Source: Leptolinea sp. UBA5203 (lineage in GTDB: Bacteria; Chloroflexota; Anaerolineae; Anaerolineales; Anaerolineaceae). From it: a stretch of 58,000 nucleotides of DNA. Location of the stretch: the NCBI GenBank assembly GCA_002412765.1, contig DHVR01000048.1:22309-80308 (forward strand), in the 5' to 3' direction. Of the stretch, positions 9,603 through 18,629 are shown in pieces. The notes below the pieces were generated by a model. That model searched no databases. It saw only the letters and a program-made list of their open reading frames with translations, and was not told the origin of the DNA. How positions within the stretch are numbered: the stretch's first letter is position 1; each line of letters starts with the position of its first letter. Both the position numbers and the translations under genes were made by a program.

Positions 9603-11747
9603 TTATGCTTCGGCTTCATTGGATGAGTTTCTTAGTTTCTTCCAGATATCCTCAACACCAACCCCTTTGCCCAGTAAATATCCCTGTACTTCATCACAGG
9701 CCATATCTGCCAAGATCATCAATTGAGAATCGGTTTCAACCCCTTCTCCGACCACCTTAAGTTTAAGTTGATGAGCCATTTGCACCATGGCCAAAACAAT
9801 AGCTTGATCCTCATTTGTTAAATCGTTGATAAATGTGCGGTCAATTTTTAAAGTGTTTGCAGGAAATTTTTTCAAATGGTCCAACGAAGAATAACCGCTG
9901 CCAAAATCATCAATAGCAATGGATATACCTAACTTCTGTAACTTATCCAGTTGCTCATAGGTGAGATCAACATTTTCCATCGCTGAGGATTCTGTGATTT
10001 CCAATTCCAATAAATTGGGTGGAAGCTTGCTTACCTGCAACGCCGAAATTACTTTTTGAATAATGAGTTCATCACGTAATTGTATTCGGGATATGTTTAC
10101 GGCAATTTTTAATGGATTCGAGCTAAATGTATTCCATTCTTGTGCCTGGATGCAGGCGGTTCTCAGGACCCATTCACCGATCGGGATGATTTGTTTAGTC
10201 TCCTCGGCGATATGGATAAAGTCATTGGGGTAAATCAGTCCTCTGGTGGGATGTTGCCAGCGAATTAATGCTTCAAATCCAATTAATTTTTTTTCTTTCG
10301 CCTCAAAAATTGGCTGATAATGTAAAATGAATTCATTGCGTAATAAAGCATTGCGAAGCTCGGTATCAATATTCATCCGGTAAAGGGTTTCCCTGCGCAT
10401 CCCGGCATCAAACTGTTCAAAGCGGGCTTTTCCTTTATTCTTGGCCGAATACATGGCAATATCGACATCTCTGAGGATATCTTCTGTGGATTGACATGTA
10501 ATATCTACCTGGATTATGCCGATACTTGCACTGACAATAAGGTCTTTGTTATCAATATGGATTGGATAAGATAAGCTGGCTTGAATACGATCTGCTATTA
10601 GATTCGGATCAGAAGACGAATCCATATTGTCAATAAGAATAGCGAATTCATCTCCACCAAATCGCGAAACCGTATCGCCTGGACGCAAGCAATTTGTAAG
10701 AATTCGGGCAATTTCGATTAATAATTCATCACCACACCCATGTCCATAATTGTCATTAACAAATTTAAAATTATCCAAATCCAGGAACATCACCGCTGCC
10801 AGTTTATTCGGTAATCTTTTCTTTTGTTCAAGGCAATTCCGTAATCGATCTTCGAATAAGGTTCGGTTTGGCAACCCTGTTAATTCATCATGGAGCGCTT
10901 TATGAATTAATTCCTGCTCCATACGTTTTCGATTTGTAATATCAGACTGTGAGCCAGTAATTCGAGTTGGCTTGTGTTTGTTATTAAAAATTACGATACC
11001 TCTGCAAAGCATCCATCGATATCTCCCATCCCGATGCATAATCCGGTATTCTCGTTCAAATGTGTCGGTATGATTTGACAGGTGAGCATTCAAAGCCTGT
11101 TGGACCAATTCGAGGTCATCAGGATGAATTCTATCCAGCCATTCACAAGGTTGGTTGGTTACTTCCTTTTCATCCAGACCTAACATCGTATTCCATATTG
11201 GCGAGTAATAGATTTCGTTCTTGATCAAATCCCAATCCCAAATTCCATCATGGGTAGCCCTGATCGCCAATGCATAGCGCTCTTCGCTTTCCCTCAATTT
11301 TTTTTCAATTTGATATTTGTATAATGCAATTTCGATGGAGGACCGTAATTCACGATCATCGAATGGTTTAATTAAATATCCATAAGCTTCTGTCAATCTT
11401 GCTCTGGATAGCGTTTTTTCATCAGCAAAAGCTGTCAAGTAAATGATGGGAATATCTAAATTTTCGCGAATTTTTGTTGCGGCTTCGATGCCATCCATCT
11501 CCCCCCGCAATTTGATATCCATCAGAATCAGGTCAATTTCAATATCAGAAGCGAAAAAAATCGCCTCGTTCCCGCTACTGGCATGAGCAACAACAATGTA
11601 TCCTAGAGATTCCAAACGCTGCTGTATATCCAGTGCAACAATCATTTCATCTTCCACCAGCATGATATGGAATTTTTTTAATAGTCCAGTACCATCTTGT
11701 GGAAGACGATTAATTGCACTCAATTCCTTTGTAATACCAAAATTCAT
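9603..11747 (-). CDS. response regulator with PAS, GGDEF and EAL domains
   Basis: 714 residues. The receiver domain (about 25-145) has the acidic pair VEDE, the phosphoacceptor Asp77 in LILMDIKL, and the conserved Lys in YLIKPFDD. A PAS/PAC domain spans about 155-275. The GGDEF domain keeps RFGGDEFAIL with an RPGD inhibitory I-site five residues upstream, so diguanylate cyclase activity and product inhibition are both plausible. The EAL domain keeps FEALIRW, EITESS, IDDFGSGYSSL and GEGVET, all signs of an active c-di-GMP phosphodiesterase. Neither output is visibly degenerate, so it may be bifunctional and switched by phosphorylation of Asp77. GGAGATCTCC precedes the ATG. The downstream kinase is the obvious phosphodonor. 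Confidence 0.95.
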   Translation of the reverse strand: MNFGITKELSAINRLPQDGTGLLKKFHIMLVEDEMIVALDIQQRLESLGYIVVAHASSGNEAIFFASDIEIDLILMDIKLRGEMDGIEAATKIRENLDIPIIYLTAFADEKTLSRARLTEAYGYLIKPFDDRELRSSIEIALYKYQIEKKLRESEERYALAIRATHDGIWDWDLIKNEIYYSPIWNTMLGLDEKEVTNQPCEWLDRIHPDDLELVQQALNAHLSNHTDTFEREYRIMHRDGRYRWMLCRGIVIFNNKHKPTRITGSQSDITNRKRMEQELIHKALHDELTGLPNRTLFEDRLRNCLEQKKRLPNKLAAVMFLDLDNFKFVNDNYGHGCGDELLIEIARILTNCLRPGDTVSRFGGDEFAILIDNMDSSSDPNLIADRIQASLSYPIHIDNKDLIVSASIGIIQVDITCQSTEDILRDVDIAMYSAKNKGKARFEQFDAGMRRETLYRMNIDTELRNALLRNEFILHYQPIFEAKEKKLIGFEALIRWQHPTRGLIYPNDFIHIAEETKQIIPIGEWVLRTACIQAQEWNTFSSNPLKIAVNISRIQLRDELIIQKVISALQVSKLPPNLLELEITESSAMENVDLTYEQLDKLQKLGISIAIDDFGSGYSSLDHLKKFPANTLKIDRTFINDLTNEDQAIVLAMVQMAHQLKLKVVGEGVETDSQLMILADMACDEVQGYLLGKGVGVEDIWKKLRNSSNEAEA

Positions 11748-12397
11748 TGGAGATCTCCGGGTGGGTATTCAGAAATATCTATCTGATGTAACTCCCTCAA
11801 AAAATAGTATTTTAGATATTTCATAATTTATCAAGCATAACACTTGTCAATGTTGGTCCAGTATTGAGAAACTATGAATTCAATAAAAGAATAAAGGCTT
11901 ACTTTGATTTGCTTTAATTAGTAGAGCTTAAAATATTTTTAAATACACAACCCTAATGGGATTTGGTGTAAAACTGATCTAATCGTAACATACTCAAAAA
12001 TTCCCAACCGTAAAAAAACTATATATATTTTGAACTGGAAATGATACTAGATTTATCATTGACAATCATTTTCCTCTTGTATTCAGCTACCGATGCTGGA
12101 ATATCCACTTTGGATTGTCACATGGATCAAAAATACCAGGGAATGATATTCTCCGTTCATTGAAGGATGAATAAATGACTCTTTGGTGAAATGATAGTCT
12201 TGTCGGAAATTCCATCAATTTATCCTTTGTTGATGAAAATCGGTGCAACTTGAATGAAAAGGAATCTGCTGCACTGCTACCATCATGTGCTTGGCGATTC
12301 TTCGACGTGGAATCCGGGTTATAGTAAAATTGACTTTTATATATCCATAATTCTCAATGAAATAATAATCCATCTTTTAACCGCCAAAGGGTTCCCC
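11748..12397. other. divergent control region, A/T-rich
   Basis: About 650 bp between the divergent signalling unit and the GH3 gene, distinctly A/T-rich and without the GC-rich repeats. The GH3 frame is open back to 12254, but the upstream 48 codons show no family resemblance. I could not single out one convincing promoter. Confidence 0.5.
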
Positions 12398-14542
12398 ATG
12401 AAAAACGTAAATCCCGCCAGGGATCAATTTTGTAAAGAGCTATTATCCTGCATGACACTGGATGAGAAAGTTGGCCAGATGCTTCAGGCAAATTTGAATT
12501 GGGATCAGGACATCAAGCAATTAATCCGTGAAGGACGGATCGGTTCCATGCTCACCATCCGTGATGTCAGCAAATTTAACGAATTGCAGCACATCGCAGT
12601 GCAGGAATCCCGTTTGGGAATTCCGCTGATCCTGGGTAACGACATCATCCACGGTTACCGGACGATTTACCCCATCCCGCTGGCGCTTTCCTGTTCGTGG
12701 AATACCGACCTTGTGGAAGCGGTGGCGCAGGCCTCCATCTCTGAGGCTCTGGCGCACGGCACCTCGTGGAACTTTTCGCCGATGGTGGATATCAGCCGTG
12801 AACCGCGCTGGGGACGGGTGGCGGAAGGCGCGGGTGAGGATCCGGTCTTGGGCTCTGCCATCAGCCAGGCTTGGGTGCGCGGTTATCAATCCTATAAAGA
12901 TGAAGAAGGCCGTTCTGCGGCTGCCTGCGTAAAGCACTTCGCTGCCTACGGACAGCCTGAAAGCGGCAAGGATTACAACAGTGTGGATATGTCCGAGCGG
13001 CGGCTGCGCGAAGAATACCTGCCCCCCTACAAAGCCGCCATCGACGCCGGGGTTAGAACAGTGATGACCTCTTTTAACGATTTGAACGGCGTTCCAGCCA
13101 CTGCCAATGTGTTCCTGATGAAACAGGTTTTGCGACAAGAATGGGGATTTGAAGGCGTGCTGATCAGCGACTTTGACGCCATAGGCGAGCTCATCCACCA
13201 CCGCATCGCAGCGGATCACCGCGAAGCCACTCTGAAAGCCATTCAGGCCGGGGTGGATATTGACATGATGGGCAATGCGTATCATTTCCATCTGGCCGAT
13301 CTGGTGAGAGAAGGGGTTGTTGCCGAAAGCGTCATCGATGAATCCGTGCTGCGCATCCTCAAGTTGAAATATGATCTCGGTATTTTTGATGCCCCTTATT
13401 TTGAAGAAGCAAAAATCGCGGAAACCGTGTACAAGCCTGAGCATTTGACTTTGGCGGAGAAAGCCGCCCAGGAAAGCATGGTGCTGCTCAAGAATGACGG
13501 CGCCCTGCCCCTCCAGGTGCAGGGAAAGACCATTGCGTTAATTGGCCCCCTGGCGGAGGAACAACAAAGCCTGCTGGGTTGCTGGAAATTTTCCGGCCGC
13601 GCCGAAGATGTGGAAACCTTGCACCAGGCCATGCAAGATGCCCTTCCGACTGACAGCCGCCTGATCGTCGAAAAAGGCTGTGACTTTGAGGGTGGTGAGA
13701 TTGATTTTGATGCTGTGATCGAGGCGGCCAACCAGGCGGATGTGATCATCATGGCCCTGGGCGAAAGTGATGTCATGAACGGCGAAGCCCACAATCGTGC
13801 CGATATCCGCTTACCCGGGCAGCAGCAGGAATTGGCTGATCTGTTGATGGCGAGTGGAAAGCCGGTGATTGCGGTGCTCTTTTCCGGCCGCGCGCTGGTC
13901 ATTCCCGAACTCAACCAGAACGCTAACGCCATTCTGATGGCCTGGCACGGCGGCAGCCGTACCGCTAAGGCAGTTAGCCAAATTCTGATGGGAGAGGTCA
14001 ACCCATCCGGTCGTCTGACCGCCAGCTTCCCCCTCTCGGTGGGTCAGATTCCGGTCTATTACGCCCATAAAAGCACCGGCCGCCCGGTGGATTCCGTCGG
14101 CATTGTGCAATTCAATGAAGCCCACCGCTCCAACTATCTGGACTTGAGCAACCACCCCCTGTACCCCTTCGGCTACGGACTAAGCTATACGCAATTCGTG
14201 TATAGCGATTTGAGAATCAAGAATTCCCCTATTTCCAATAAGGGAACCCTGGAGGTTTCCGTAACCCTCCACAATGCAGGCGCCATGGCTGGCACGGAAA
14301 CAGTCCAACTTTATATTCAGGATTGTTTCGCCTCCGTCACCCGCCCGGTGAAGGAACTCAAGCAATGGCGAAAGGTCAGCCTGGCTGTTGGTGAGACGCG
14401 CGATATTATCTTCTCACTGCCAGCCAAGTCTTTGTCCTTCCTGGGGATGGATATGCAGCCGATCGTCGAACCCGGCAAATTCAGGCTCTGGGTTGGCCCC
14501 AATGCCGCGGAAGGTCTGGAAAGCAGTTTCGAGCTGGTGTAA
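12398..14542 (+). CDS. glycoside hydrolase family 3 beta-glucosidase
   Basis: 714 residues from the ATG at 12398, chosen because family similarity begins right after it (TLDEKVGQMLQ) and an AAAGGG lies upstream. An in-frame ATG at 12254 would add 48 unrelated residues. No signal peptide, so a cytoplasmic enzyme. Domain 1 (TIM barrel) carries EPRWGRVAEGAGEDP and the nucleophile Asp258 in LISDFDA. Domain 2 carries GESDVMNGEAHNRADI, where Glu463 is the candidate acid/base. A C-terminal fibronectin III-like domain (about 620-710) is present, as in BglX-type enzymes. Length and motif order are normal for GH3. The substrate is probably a beta-linked gluco-oligosaccharide. Together with the phosphorylase-like gene it suggests intracellular beta-glucan use. 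It appears monocistronic. Confidence 0.95.
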   Translation: MKNVNPARDQFCKELLSCMTLDEKVGQMLQANLNWDQDIKQLIREGRIGSMLTIRDVSKFNELQHIAVQESRLGIPLILGNDIIHGYRTIYPIPLALSCSWNTDLVEAVAQASISEALAHGTSWNFSPMVDISREPRWGRVAEGAGEDPVLGSAISQAWVRGYQSYKDEEGRSAAACVKHFAAYGQPESGKDYNSVDMSERRLREEYLPPYKAAIDAGVRTVMTSFNDLNGVPATANVFLMKQVLRQEWGFEGVLISDFDAIGELIHHRIAADHREATLKAIQAGVDIDMMGNAYHFHLADLVREGVVAESVIDESVLRILKLKYDLGIFDAPYFEEAKIAETVYKPEHLTLAEKAAQESMVLLKNDGALPLQVQGKTIALIGPLAEEQQSLLGCWKFSGRAEDVETLHQAMQDALPTDSRLIVEKGCDFEGGEIDFDAVIEAANQADVIIMALGESDVMNGEAHNRADIRLPGQQQELADLLMASGKPVIAVLFSGRALVIPELNQNANAILMAWHGGSRTAKAVSQILMGEVNPSGRLTASFPLSVGQIPVYYAHKSTGRPVDSVGIVQFNEAHRSNYLDLSNHPLYPFGYGLSYTQFVYSDLRIKNSPISNKGTLEVSVTLHNAGAMAGTETVQLYIQDCFASVTRPVKELKQWRKVSLAVGETRDIIFSLPAKSLSFLGMDMQPIVEPGKFRLWVGPNAAEGLESSFELV

Positions 14543-14636
14543 TGAAAGAGGGGTCATACTTACAACGCTTACGAATTTGCCATCAAGGATAAAATCCACG
14601 ATGTCCCTCTTTACTTGCCAACCCTCTCCGTCATAC

Positions 14637-14665
14637 GTAGGGGGAGGTCTGAGACCTCCCCCTAC
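14637..14665. repeat. perfect 29-bp palindrome after the GH3 gene
   Basis: GTAGGGGGAGGTCT, one G, then AGACCTCCCCCTAC: 14-bp arms without mismatch. It lies 95 bp after the GH3 stop. It shares the outer GTAGGGG/CCCCTAC ends with the other palindromic repeats here and may also act as a transcript end, although no T-tract follows. Confidence 0.8.
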
Positions 14666-14679
14666 GACGGGTAGAATTG

Positions 14680-15105
14680 GTGTTTACTGGTGGGTATCGC
14701 CGGGGGGGATGGTTATCTGACGTGATAAATAATTCCCGGCTCAACCTCACCCTACGCCAGTGCCGATGCATTCAAACAAACGGAGCAACTATAGGGGCGC
14801 GAGGCTCGCGCCCTAACGCTGGATGGCATGGATGTCTACTGGTGGGTTTCGCCGGGGGCGGTTGATTGGCTGACGTAATTTATAAACCCGGCTCAACCAC
14901 ACCCTACGCCGATGCCGATAATTGCGGAAAAGACTTTATGAAAGTGTCATTGCATTCAAACATACGGAGCAACCGTAGAGGCGCAAGGCTTGCGCCCTAA
15001 CGCTGGATGGCATAGATGTCTACTGGTGGGTATCGCCGGGGGCGGTTGATTGGCTGATGTGGTTAATTACCCCGGCTCAACCGCACCCTACGCCGGTGAT
15101 GAGGA
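14680..15105 (+). repeat. array of about three dispersed-repeat units between convergent genes
   Basis: Three units share a CTGGTGGGTWTCGCCGGGGG block, then CCGGCTCAACC and a CCCTACGCC end; the latter falls at 14756, 14908 and 15092, giving spacings of 152 and 184 bp. GC-rich hairpins GGGCGCGAG-GC-TCGCGCCC (14796-14813) and a decayed copy near 14980 lie between units. The array fills the gap between the GH3 gene (+) and the surface protein gene (-). Confidence 0.85.
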
Positions 15106-15162
15106 TTGCGCAGCAACACAAATTTCTCCGTTAACCGACAATAAAAACAATTTCCTGCGGCC

Positions 15163-15984
15163 CTACAGATGCATCATCCATGCCCAGGGCTGCCGAAAAG
15201 CCGCTAACAACAAGGTCAGGCCAATGAGGAGGGCAGCCCCAGGGCAAAGGGCCGGATTGAATTTCACCTTTCCCTCTGCGGGCAGCGCCGTTTCAGTTGG
15301 AACAGAGGGCTGGGCCGGTTCTGTCGGCTGGGCGGCGTCCGGGTCGTAGCCGTCCTCACAATCCGGATCGATCACGCCGTCCAGCACGGCCTGGCAGATA
15401 GCATCCGCCTGTCCGCTTTGGCAATCCTCCGGGCAGGTGAGGACCGTCTCACCCTGGGCAGCCTGACAGACCCCATCCATCACGCAGGTGATTTTAATCA
15501 CCCAACTGGCGGTACGGTAGCGCTGGCTGGCGATGATCACCTGCGCCGGTGAAATGACATATTCACCGGCATGGGTAGGAATCAGCCAGTAGGTCAAGTA
15601 GGTTATATTCCCAGGTTCCAGAGTGACCTTCCATTCATAGGTGTAGAGATTAAAATCATCTTCAGTGGACTTCCCGGGAGCCAACCCGGCACCGGGATCA
15701 AAGATAAGGGTTGCCTTTGCCTGGGACAGATCAAACTCTGCCTGTCCTAATTTTTCAATGAACTCAAAGTCTATCTTTTCCGTGGAGGTGTTTTCGATTT
15801 GAATCACCACCCAGATTTTCTCCCCCAACGCGCCTCTGACAGGCGCAATCCGGGTTATGCTGAGACCCTGGATATGTTCGGGTTGCGTCCCTCCATCTGC
15901 TCTGACAGGGTCGGCTGGCAAAACTAACCCAAGCAAAATGGATAAAACCAAAAGGAAAGTATTCAACACCTTTCTTGTGTCCAT
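15163..15984 (-). CDS. exported membrane-anchored protein with Cys-rich stalk
   Basis: 273 residues. A signal peptide covers about residues 1-29 (hydrophobic LLVLSILLGLVL, then an ADPVRADG end). Residues 38-165 look like an immunoglobulin-like beta-sandwich domain (WVVIQIENTS, WKVTLEPGNITYLTYW). A short Cys-rich stretch follows (about 168-210, CVMDGVCQ ... CPEDC ... CQAVLDG ... DCEDG), then a Pro/Thr linker and a C-terminal hydrophobic anchor (about 248-268). It should sit on the outer face of the membrane. AGGTG precedes the ATG, and only three bases separate it from the stop of the upstream TSP3/transglutaminase gene, so the two are co-expressed. The function is unknown; the pairing suggests a partner or substrate of the transglutaminase-like protein. 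Confidence 0.85.
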   Translation of the reverse strand: MDTRKVLNTFLLVLSILLGLVLPADPVRADGGTQPEHIQGLSITRIAPVRGALGEKIWVVIQIENTSTEKIDFEFIEKLGQAEFDLSQAKATLIFDPGAGLAPGKSTEDDFNLYTYEWKVTLEPGNITYLTYWLIPTHAGEYVISPAQVIIASQRYRTASWVIKITCVMDGVCQAAQGETVLTCPEDCQSGQADAICQAVLDGVIDPDCEDGYDPDAAQPTEPAQPSVPTETALPAEGKVKFNPALCPGAALLIGLTLLLAAFRQPWAWMMHL

Positions 15985-15987
15985 TTT

Positions 15988-18258
15988 TCACCTGCATCCA
16001 TAAACATCATCCATGGTCGGACCAAATCCGGGTACGGAAAACAGATCCCTGCCGCAGCCAACGCCGGGCTCACAGAACAAAGGATAATCAGAGACGCGTA
16101 CCTCTGTTCCATCGCAGGTCGTCCCATCCGAACGAATCCCATTGTTGCAAACATAGCTGACATCCATGCGGGTGCAGTAGGGGTACCTGCCTGGCAGGCC
16201 CGCAAGGTTAATTCCCGGAAGATTGTCGGTGGTATCCACGATATGCCAATAGCGGTCCCCTGGCAGCCGTACCGCATTGTAGCAATGGGCGCCATCACAG
16301 TAATTACTAACCCTGGATTGGGAATAACCGGCCTTGCGCAGCAGGGTGCTCACAGCCAGTGAATAATCCCGGCAAACACCGGTCTGAAAATCATTGATCA
16401 AGGTTTCAGCCGGGGTATCGGCGGTGTCCACAGTGTTGTGCTCTGGATAAAGCCAGGTATACCCCTGCATCCAGCGGGCATATTCTCCCAATCCCTTGAT
16501 GATATACAGCCCCACACATCGGGAACATCCGCCGGATGCACTGGCCAGTTCTCTGGCAGCCCGGCAAAGGTTGGGATCCGGCATGGCCTGGATGGCTGTT
16601 TCTTCCGCGGCCGCAGATGCCGCTGGGCCTATCCCAGCATAGGAATTGGGGATGCTGCAGCACGCCGAGGCTTCCTCGATGACATGATCCAAATCCGGAT
16701 GGCAGATCTCATAAAATTGACAGGCGTATTTTAAATAGCTGTCGGTATAATACAACTCGACCTCATGCGGGTCATCCGGATAGGTGGAACGGCAGGGTGT
16801 ATCCGCCGGGGCATAACGCGTCCCCGTGGTACACAGGGTATTACAGGGCGGGCAGATTCCCCCGCAATCAATACCCGTTTCGCCCTGATTTCGGATTCCA
16901 TCTGCGCAAGTACCGCCAAATGAAAAACAGTATTCCGGCAGGATGTCTGCCACACAGCGGTGCTCCTGACAGGACCAGTCAACCCCATATTCCCCGGCTC
17001 CCAGGCTTGAACAGGGTACTTCACTGCGGATGAAGGCAGATTCTGCGGGGAGTGCAACGGTTTCTCCCAACGGATTACAGGAAAACTCGATCAGGGTATC
17101 TTCATCCAGACAACTGTCAGAATAGCCGGATTCACCCCCTGCGATTCGGTAATGCAAATAGCCAGCTTCCATCAGAGCAGCGCGATTCGCCCCCCCATCC
17201 GAATCGCTGCAAAAGCAGCCATTCTCAAACACGCGCACCCCGCTGTCCCTGGGTGTATTGGGGCAGTCATCCTGGAAATTCATCACCCCGTCCTGATCCC
17301 CATCCTCAAAGGCGCCCGGCATGAGGGGACCTTCCAGAATACCGGCAAACCAGCCCAGATTCGGTTCTGCAAAAGCTGGGGGAACCGGCCGGTCCGGCAG
17401 GGTATTATCGATGGCCGGGGGAGTGTCCGGACAGCCATCTTGATCCTGATAGCCGTTCAATGTTTCCGGAAGATCGGGACAAGTATCCTGGCAATTGACA
17501 AAACCGTCCTTGTCATTATCGCGATCATCACAGGCATCACAGGCGTCCCCTTGCGCGTCGCCATCCTGGTTCTGTTGTTGGGGATTGGCGACTGAAGGAC
17601 AGTTATCGATTGCATCCGGAACCCCATCCTGATCCGCATCCGCGGCCTGGGCTACAACTTGCTGGATGATTTTCGCATCCACCCAGGCAGCCCAATCCTT
17701 GCCGGAGGATGGACCTGCATTGACGCGCAGTTCAATATCGACCGTTTTTCCGGCAAAGTCTGCCAGGGAGGCGGACATCTGGCTCAGTTTTCCGGTGTAA
17801 GTCTTGCCCAGGGTAAGCACGGTGACGGGCTTTGTGCCAGGAGCCGTCACCTTGACGAAATAGGTAACCCCATCGCTTTCCTGGGCTCCGGCGAGGAAAC
17901 CAGCCTTGACAAATACTTCGCTGCCGGCTGGAATGGCTATGTTTGAATAGGTACCTAAAATCCAGCCATTGTCACTCCAATTCGGATGGGTTTGCAGAAC
18001 CAGGCCGTAGGTATTCCCATCCTCCATTTTTGCCCCCTGACGCTGTATCACAAAACCGCTTTGGTCAGTATCTTTGCCGGGGTAAGACAGCCCCCCTGCT
18101 CCGGAACGCCAGGAGGCACTGCCCGCTTGGTCGATGAAATCAAATACGGTGGTTTGGGAAGATGACAGATTGCCCTGGGTGTCGGATACCAGGAAAAACA
18201 AGAGCAGTAGGAGCAGCACGGCTATCAAAAGATTGCGGATTAGGTGAAATCTTTCCAT
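15988..18258 (-). CDS. secreted TSP3-repeat protein with transglutaminase-like domain
   Basis: 756 residues from the ATG at 18258, preceded by AAAAGGAGGG; a TTG one codon earlier is less likely. Residues 7-28 form a signal or anchor helix. A beta-rich domain (about 35-205) is followed by thrombospondin type 3 calcium-binding repeats (about 210-345: DADQDGVPDAIDNCP, DGDAQGDACD, DNDKDGF, DGDQDGVMNFQDDCP). A Cys-rich region (about 345-480) has CADGIRNQGETGIDCGG. The C-terminal part has a transglutaminase-like triad: Cys629 in TGVCRDYS, His658 in GAHCYNAV and Asp675 in HIVDTTD. Known transglutaminase-like domains act as cysteine peptidases or cross-linking enzymes. The overall combination suggests a calcium-stabilised surface or secreted enzyme. 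It is co-transcribed with the downstream anchored protein. Substrate unknown. Confidence 0.88.
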   Translation of the reverse strand: MERFHLIRNLLIAVLLLLLLFFLVSDTQGNLSSSQTTVFDFIDQAGSASWRSGAGGLSYPGKDTDQSGFVIQRQGAKMEDGNTYGLVLQTHPNWSDNGWILGTYSNIAIPAGSEVFVKAGFLAGAQESDGVTYFVKVTAPGTKPVTVLTLGKTYTGKLSQMSASLADFAGKTVDIELRVNAGPSSGKDWAAWVDAKIIQQVVAQAADADQDGVPDAIDNCPSVANPQQQNQDGDAQGDACDACDDRDNDKDGFVNCQDTCPDLPETLNGYQDQDGCPDTPPAIDNTLPDRPVPPAFAEPNLGWFAGILEGPLMPGAFEDGDQDGVMNFQDDCPNTPRDSGVRVFENGCFCSDSDGGANRAALMEAGYLHYRIAGGESGYSDSCLDEDTLIEFSCNPLGETVALPAESAFIRSEVPCSSLGAGEYGVDWSCQEHRCVADILPEYCFSFGGTCADGIRNQGETGIDCGGICPPCNTLCTTGTRYAPADTPCRSTYPDDPHEVELYYTDSYLKYACQFYEICHPDLDHVIEEASACCSIPNSYAGIGPAASAAAEETAIQAMPDPNLCRAARELASASGGCSRCVGLYIIKGLGEYARWMQGYTWLYPEHNTVDTADTPAETLINDFQTGVCRDYSLAVSTLLRKAGYSQSRVSNYCDGAHCYNAVRLPGDRYWHIVDTTDNLPGINLAGLPGRYPYCTRMDVSYVCNNGIRSDGTTCDGTEVRVSDYPLFCEPGVGCGRDLFSVPGFGPTMDDVYGCR

Positions 18259-18629
18259 CAAGCCCTCCTTTTGACAAGCACAAACAGAGGCTTAAGCCCA
18301 AATGAGAACAGTTGATTCTTGCCTGTAAGATGAGGGGAAGGATGAATAATTTACTGCGGAGAAGAGAACATTCAGGCACGGCTTCGTCCGCGATGAAGGG
18401 ATTAACTTCATTGTACAATGTTCATGGGATGGATTCAATTCTTTATCTAGAATACTATAATAATAAATGGCTATACGCATTTTCTATTTGTCCCACTTTG
18501 AATTTCGTACCTTTTCTGGCATCTGATATTCCGTTTTACCCAACAGTTTGAAAATCATTCTTTCTAGCGTCAACCTGTGATAATATAATTTAATACACCG
18601 ATTTCCTCAAACTCTCCCAGGCAGGGCTC
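18259..18629. promoter_or_regulatory. divergent promoter region
   Basis: 370 bp between divergent genes, A/T-rich. A TATAAT at 18584-18589 lies 40 bp before the plus-strand start; the matching -35 (TTTCTA, 17 bp spacing) is poor. No repeat unit or small gene was seen. Confidence 0.4.

Noticed and set aside
12050..12075. Fur-box-like sequence near the GH3 gene
   Set aside because: TTATCATTGACAATCATTTT is A/T-rich and only loosely palindromic; nearby genes have no iron link.
12521..13444. 307-codon minus-strand open frame
   Set aside because: It lies entirely antisense to the GH3 gene, has no family features and no ribosome site.
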